DNA of 10,347 nt from Clostridia bacterium (lineage in GTDB: Bacteria; Bacillota; Clostridia; Oscillospirales; CAG-382): the NCBI GenBank assembly GCA_017613815.1, contig JAGADB010000111.1, positions 1 to 10,347 on the forward strand, read 5' to 3'. The translations under genes were made by a program, and so were the position numbers. Positions 6,901 to 10,347 of this stretch are shown here, in pieces (position 1 is the first letter of the stretch; each line of letters starts with the position of its first letter). A model generated the notes under the pieces. It was not told where the DNA came from. It saw nothing but the letters and a program-made list of their open reading frames with translations, and searched no databases.

Positions 6901-6932
6901 AAAAAACGCAGTGCTCGGCACTGCGTTTTTTT
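6901..6932 (+). terminator. Intrinsic terminator after the SLH gene
   Basis: ACGCAGTGC (6906-6914) pairs perfectly with GCACTGCGT (6918-6926) around a TCG loop. The stem is extended by six A upstream and seven T (6926-6932) downstream. It lies 16 bases after the SLH stop and isolates that gene from the downstream signalling operon. The A-rich left flank could also let it work, more weakly, on the opposite strand. Confidence 0.93.
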
Positions 6933-6940
6933 ATTTTATA

Positions 6941-6968
6941 TTGTAATTTCCGGAAAATGTGATATAAT
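6941..6968 (+). promoter_or_regulatory. Probable promoter of the GGDEF/HD-GYP operon
   Basis: Consensus -10 TATAAT (6963-6968) with TG at 6960-6961, an extended -10. A weaker -35, TTGTAA (6941-6946), lies 16 bases upstream. It falls between the SLH terminator and the GGDEF gene, giving a leader of only about 30 bases. No riboswitch is visible in this leader. Confidence 0.75.
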
Positions 6969-7002
6969 TAAAATGTAACCTGATAAAGAAAGGAGGATAA
7001 AA

Positions 7003-8559
7003 ATGATACTGCTGCTGCGCGACGAGCTTATTTGCTTCGTGCTTCTTGCCATTCTCTGGTATTCCCCTTCAAAACTCCAGATAATAAATAACAGCAAGAC
7101 TTTTTCAAGGCTGACGGTTTTTGCGCTCATACACGTGCTTCTTGCCGCAATTTCGGTTTTCGCGGCAAACAGCGCGTCTTTTCCGTACGTGCCTAAAATC
7201 GCCTTTCATCTGTTCTTCTACCTGACCGCGATTTTATACGAAAAAGAACTGTTTTTATACGTCTTTAAAAAATGTTATCCGAAAAAAGCCGATTTGGCAT
7301 ACATATTCAGCTTTGTTTCCGTTTTGCTTTACCTCGTTTTTTCGGTAGTTTTATGCTTATTCCCCGGCATCACCGAACCCATCGTCTTCAAACAGCTTGA
7401 AAACGCATTTTTCTACGGTTCGGGACTTATTACGTCGGTCGGACATATTATTGCGCTCATCTTTTACGTTATTACCGTCTGCCTGCTTTTCTCGCACAGA
7501 AAAGAGCTCGGAAAGAATTATTCGGTGTCAATTCTGCCGTTTTTATTCATACTCGCCGTTTTCGGAACGATTCAAGCGGTTTACCGTCCGTTTTTGTTCA
7601 CCGGCGGCGTCATTACGGCGGAAACCGTCGTCTTCTTCCTGTTCTTTGAAAATCCTATTTACTCGTTTGAAAAAGAGCTCCTCACCGACGCCATGACCGG
7701 CATGGGTTCCCGCCACAGCTATGAAAAAGAGATAGAAAAGCTTGAAAAAATATATAGAAAAAACCCGTCCGAGACCTATCTGTTCGCCTTCTGCGACATA
7801 AACAGACTGCGGAACGTAAACAACCTTTACGGACACCGCAAAGGCGACGACTACATCTCCCTTGTCGCGTCGGAGCTCTCGGACTGCCTTAAAAACGCGC
7901 ACGGAATTTACCGCGTGGGCGGCGACGAATTCATAGCAATATACATCGGCGTAAGCGAAGAGACCGCCGTTGCGGAACTCAACGCGGTGAGCGAAAACCT
8001 CAAGGCGAAAAGCGAAAAATACGAGTACGAGCCGAGCGTTTCGATAGGTTACGCCACGTCGGAAAAGAATTTCAAAACCTTGAAAGAGGTAATACAGGCG
8101 GCGGACTACGCTATGTACGCCGTGAAAAACAAGGCGGCGGCGGGAAAGTATTACGACTCCCCGAGAAAGCTGAATTTCAACACGTCGGGACTTACGGACA
8201 AGTTTTTCGACGCGTTATGCGCGTCGGACGATTTAAAATATCTGTTCGTCTCAAACCTCGAAACGCACGTTTCGCGCGTTTCTCCCGCTTTGCAAAAGGA
8301 TTTCGGCTTTAAGAGCGAATTTATGACCGACTTCCTCGATATATGGACGCCTAAACTTCATCCCGACGACAGGCAGGCGTTCATAGACTCTGTTTTTTCG
8401 ATTACAAAAGGAGAAAATACATCCAAAAACATCGACTTTTCGGCGCTGAAAGGTGATGAGGGATACGTTAAATGCAGAAGCTACGTATTTTTCATGCGCG
8501 GCGACGCCGAAAACGCGGATTTGATTTTGGGATATATGAAGGTAAACGACAAACTTTGA
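7003..8559 (+). CDS. Membrane-bound GGDEF diguanylate cyclase with C-terminal PAS-like domain
   Basis: 518-residue enzyme expected to make c-di-GMP from two GTP at the inner face of the membrane. Residues 9-216 hold about seven hydrophobic helices, a probable sensor. The GGDEF domain spans about 225-385: it opens with LTDAMTGMGSRHSYEKE, has the metal Asp265 in FCDINRLRNVNNLYGH, the intact signature RVGGDEF (GGDEF at 306-310), and ends with AADYAMYAVKNKAAAGK. The residues where the inhibitory RxxD site belongs, five before GGDEF, read KNAH (297-300), so product inhibition through that site is probably absent. The C-terminal part (about 405-515) looks like a PAS fold of the PAS_3 kind, with IWTPKLHPDDRQAF. 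PAS domains more often precede GGDEF. AAAGGAGG (6989-6996) is 6 bases before the ATG. The HD-GYP partner starts 18 bases downstream. Confidence 0.92.
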   Translation: MILLLRDELICFVLLAILWYSPSKLQIINNSKTFSRLTVFALIHVLLAAISVFAANSASFPYVPKIAFHLFFYLTAILYEKELFLYVFKKCYPKKADLAYIFSFVSVLLYLVFSVVLCLFPGITEPIVFKQLENAFFYGSGLITSVGHIIALIFYVITVCLLFSHRKELGKNYSVSILPFLFILAVFGTIQAVYRPFLFTGGVITAETVVFFLFFENPIYSFEKELLTDAMTGMGSRHSYEKEIEKLEKIYRKNPSETYLFAFCDINRLRNVNNLYGHRKGDDYISLVASELSDCLKNAHGIYRVGGDEFIAIYIGVSEETAVAELNAVSENLKAKSEKYEYEPSVSIGYATSEKNFKTLKEVIQAADYAMYAVKNKAAAGKYYDSPRKLNFNTSGLTDKFFDALCASDDLKYLFVSNLETHVSRVSPALQKDFGFKSEFMTDFLDIWTPKLHPDDRQAFIDSVFSITKGENTSKNIDFSALKGDEGYVKCRSYVFFMRGDAENADLILGYMKVNDKL

Positions 8560-8577
8560 TTATTTCGGGAGAAATAT

Positions 8578-10317
8578 ATGCAGTCATTTGAATTTGTTTT
8601 TTCATATCTTAGTTTCCACTTTATCTGCCTGTTTCTTTTATCAATGATATTTATGGGCATGAGGAGGGGGCTGCGCCCCGGTCAGAAAATCTTCATAGAC
8701 CCGTATCTTGTGTTTATGTATCTCTTCGGCGGGCTCGTTCTGCTTACAGACGCTCTGTGGCAGATTCTGCTCATTACCGGCTCGCCGCTTTGGCTCTCAT
8801 ACCTTGTAAATATCTTATATTTCATATCGTCGACGCTCGGAATTTTGTCTTGGTTCCGCTTCTGCACGTTTACGGTTGAAAACATCTTTTACAAAAAAAG
8901 GATTTTGAAGATTATTTCGGCAATACCCGCGTTTTGCATATGCGTTCTGTTTTTATCGGCGCCGTTCAACGGTCTTATCTTTTCCATAAAAGACGGCATG
9001 TATTTCAGAGGTCCCTTATTCGTTCTCGACCCGGTTATCAAAATGCTTTATCTGTTCACAACATCTTTGATTACCGCACTTATTGCGATAAGGACCAAAA
9101 ACAGAAAATTAAGGCACATATGCATCTCGTTCCTGTTATATGAAATTCCGGTCATAATCTGCGGCATACTCCAGACGGTTACGGGCTACGATTTCAACTG
9201 CATAGGCCTTACGATAAGTCTGCTCCTTTTATATACGCGCGGAATCGCGAACGCCACGCGCGACAACAGCGAGCTTATAAACTCGGTTCTCGGCTCGTTT
9301 GACGCTTCGTTTATCGTAAACGCCGACAAAGACACGATAAAGGCGTTTTACGTCGATGAAAAATACAAAAACTCAAACGGCGTTCCGCTTCGCCCGGGAT
9401 ATCTGGAATGGATAGGCGAGAGCATCAACGAAACCGTCGTTCCGGAAGACAAAAATTACGCTCTTGAAAATTTCGACCTCGGTTTCATCACTCAAAAGGT
9501 AAAAAACGAGAGATTTTTCTCAATAATCTACCGAACGCACGGCAAAGACCAGAAAATTTTATATCACAAAACCACCTTTATGAACGCCGAGAGCAAATTC
9601 GGCCAGAACGAGTTTCTGATGTGCGTTCAAAGCATCGACCTCGACAAATACGCGCTCGACGGTGCGGCGGAAGATACAGACAACAACGACAAGTTATACA
9701 AAATAAACGAGGACATCTTCTTGATTGCCGGCGCGGTTATCGAGGCGCGCGACGCCGAAAGCGGAGAACACGTATTCAGGGTAAAGGAATACACGCGCTT
9801 ACTTGCAAACGCAATAATGGAAAACTTCCCGGAATACGGACTTACAAACGAGCTTGTGAGCTACATCACCGCCGCAAGCGCACTCCACGACCTCGGAAAA
9901 ATAATGATTCCCGATTCAATTTTACTCAAAGCCGGAAAACTCACGCCGGAGGAATTTGAGATAATGAAGACGCACACCGTCAAGGGCTGCGAGCTTATCG
10001 ACCGCTTCCCGATAGAATCGGCGGAAAATTATATCAAGGCCGCGCGGGAAATCTGTATGTGGCACCACGAAAGATATGACGGAAAGGGTTATCCCGACGG
10101 GCTTTCGGGAGAAAACATTCCGATTTCGGCGCAGATTGTCGGAGTTGTCGACTGTTACGACGCGTTGACGGCGAAACGCGTTTACAAGGACGCAAGCACG
10201 CCCGACGAGGCGTTTGAAATGATTAAAAACGGCGAATGCGGCGTCTTTTCGGACAAAATTCTTTTGTGTTTCGAAAAAGTAAAGGACAGTTTCGCTTCCC
10301 TTGCGGCGCATTCTTGA
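8578..10317 (+). CDS. Membrane-bound HD-GYP cyclic-di-GMP phosphodiesterase
   Basis: 579-residue protein expected to hydrolyse c-di-GMP. Residues 5-222 form about seven membrane helices. Residues about 235-355 look like a PAS-type sensor domain (VVPEDKNYALENF, then a YRTHGKDQKILYHK strand pair). The HD-GYP domain fills 375-570. Its signature residues are intact: EARDAESGEHVFRV with Glu394 and His398, HDLGK with His437, Asp438 and Lys441, KTH with His466, HHERYDGKGYPDG (496-508), and VVDCYDALT with Asp525. Glu394, His398, His437, Asp438, His466, His496, His497 and Asp525 match the ligand set of the trinuclear-iron HD-GYP enzyme PmGH, so an active enzyme is likely. GGGAGA (8567-8572) is 5 bases before the ATG. 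It is co-transcribed with the GGDEF gene, so the operon encodes both synthesis and breakdown. No terminator is visible in the 30 bases that remain. Confidence 0.93.
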   Translation: MQSFEFVFSYLSFHFICLFLLSMIFMGMRRGLRPGQKIFIDPYLVFMYLFGGLVLLTDALWQILLITGSPLWLSYLVNILYFISSTLGILSWFRFCTFTVENIFYKKRILKIISAIPAFCICVLFLSAPFNGLIFSIKDGMYFRGPLFVLDPVIKMLYLFTTSLITALIAIRTKNRKLRHICISFLLYEIPVIICGILQTVTGYDFNCIGLTISLLLLYTRGIANATRDNSELINSVLGSFDASFIVNADKDTIKAFYVDEKYKNSNGVPLRPGYLEWIGESINETVVPEDKNYALENFDLGFITQKVKNERFFSIIYRTHGKDQKILYHKTTFMNAESKFGQNEFLMCVQSIDLDKYALDGAAEDTDNNDKLYKINEDIFLIAGAVIEARDAESGEHVFRVKEYTRLLANAIMENFPEYGLTNELVSYITAASALHDLGKIMIPDSILLKAGKLTPEEFEIMKTHTVKGCELIDRFPIESAENYIKAAREICMWHHERYDGKGYPDGLSGENIPISAQIVGVVDCYDALTAKRVYKDASTPDEAFEMIKNGECGVFSDKILLCFEKVKDSFASLAAHS

Positions 10318-10347
10318 AAATAGCAAAAAAACAGGCAGGAATGAACT

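Noticed and set aside
8660..8681. GGGGC-TGC-GCCCC hairpin within the HD-GYP gene.
   Set aside because: It is a short GC-rich hairpin inside codons for MRRGLRPG with no T tail. There is no reason to call a terminator or regulatory site.
10318..10347. Possible start of another gene at ATG 10341 after CAGGCAGGA.
   Set aside because: Only seven bases remain. The purine stretch abuts the ATG with no spacer, so neither a ribosome binding site nor a coding region can be supported.

Overview
All genes in this window lie on the + strand. It looks like chromosomal DNA from a member of the Bacillota, most likely an uncultured or non-model clostridium. The reasons are strong purine-rich ribosome binding sites, sigma-A-type promoters with extended -10 elements, U-tailed intrinsic terminators, a Gram-positive type S-layer homology (SLH) protein and a class I cyclic-di-GMP riboswitch. 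This assignment is inference; no marker gene is present to fix the taxon. I see no mobile element, RNA gene cluster, CRISPR array or sign of recent transfer.

Region 1 (1 to about 4978) is the tail of a sugar-catabolic operon. It holds an FGGY carbohydrate kinase whose first residues lie outside the window, an L-fucose/L-arabinose isomerase-like protein, a fructose-6-phosphate aldolase/transaldolase-like protein, and a cytoplasmic neutral-ceramidase-like hydrolase. Gaps of 13 to 21 bases, a good ribosome binding site before each internal gene, and one strong terminator after the last gene argue for co-transcription. Isomerase, kinase and aldolase form a logical aldose to ketose to ketose-phosphate to two-fragment route. 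The sugar cannot be read from the sequence, and the role of the ceramidase-like enzyme is unknown.

Region 2 (about 5011 to 6932) is a single-gene transcription unit under c-di-GMP control. A near-consensus promoter drives a class I (GEMM-I) c-di-GMP riboswitch. It is followed by a secreted protein with a signal peptide, a beta-rich repeat region and C-terminal SLH modules. The leader also contains a 16-bp long-range helix that would compete with the aptamer and ends at a run of T, so a ligand-controlled terminator or antiterminator is plausible.

Region 3 (about 6941 to 10317) is a two-gene operon with its own promoter. It encodes a membrane-bound GGDEF diguanylate cyclase and a membrane-bound HD-GYP phosphodiesterase. 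Both have multi-spanning N-terminal sensor regions and PAS-like domains. Regions 2 and 3 together place a c-di-GMP producer, a c-di-GMP degrader, a c-di-GMP RNA sensor and a cell-surface output protein side by side, which suggests a self-contained local signalling module.
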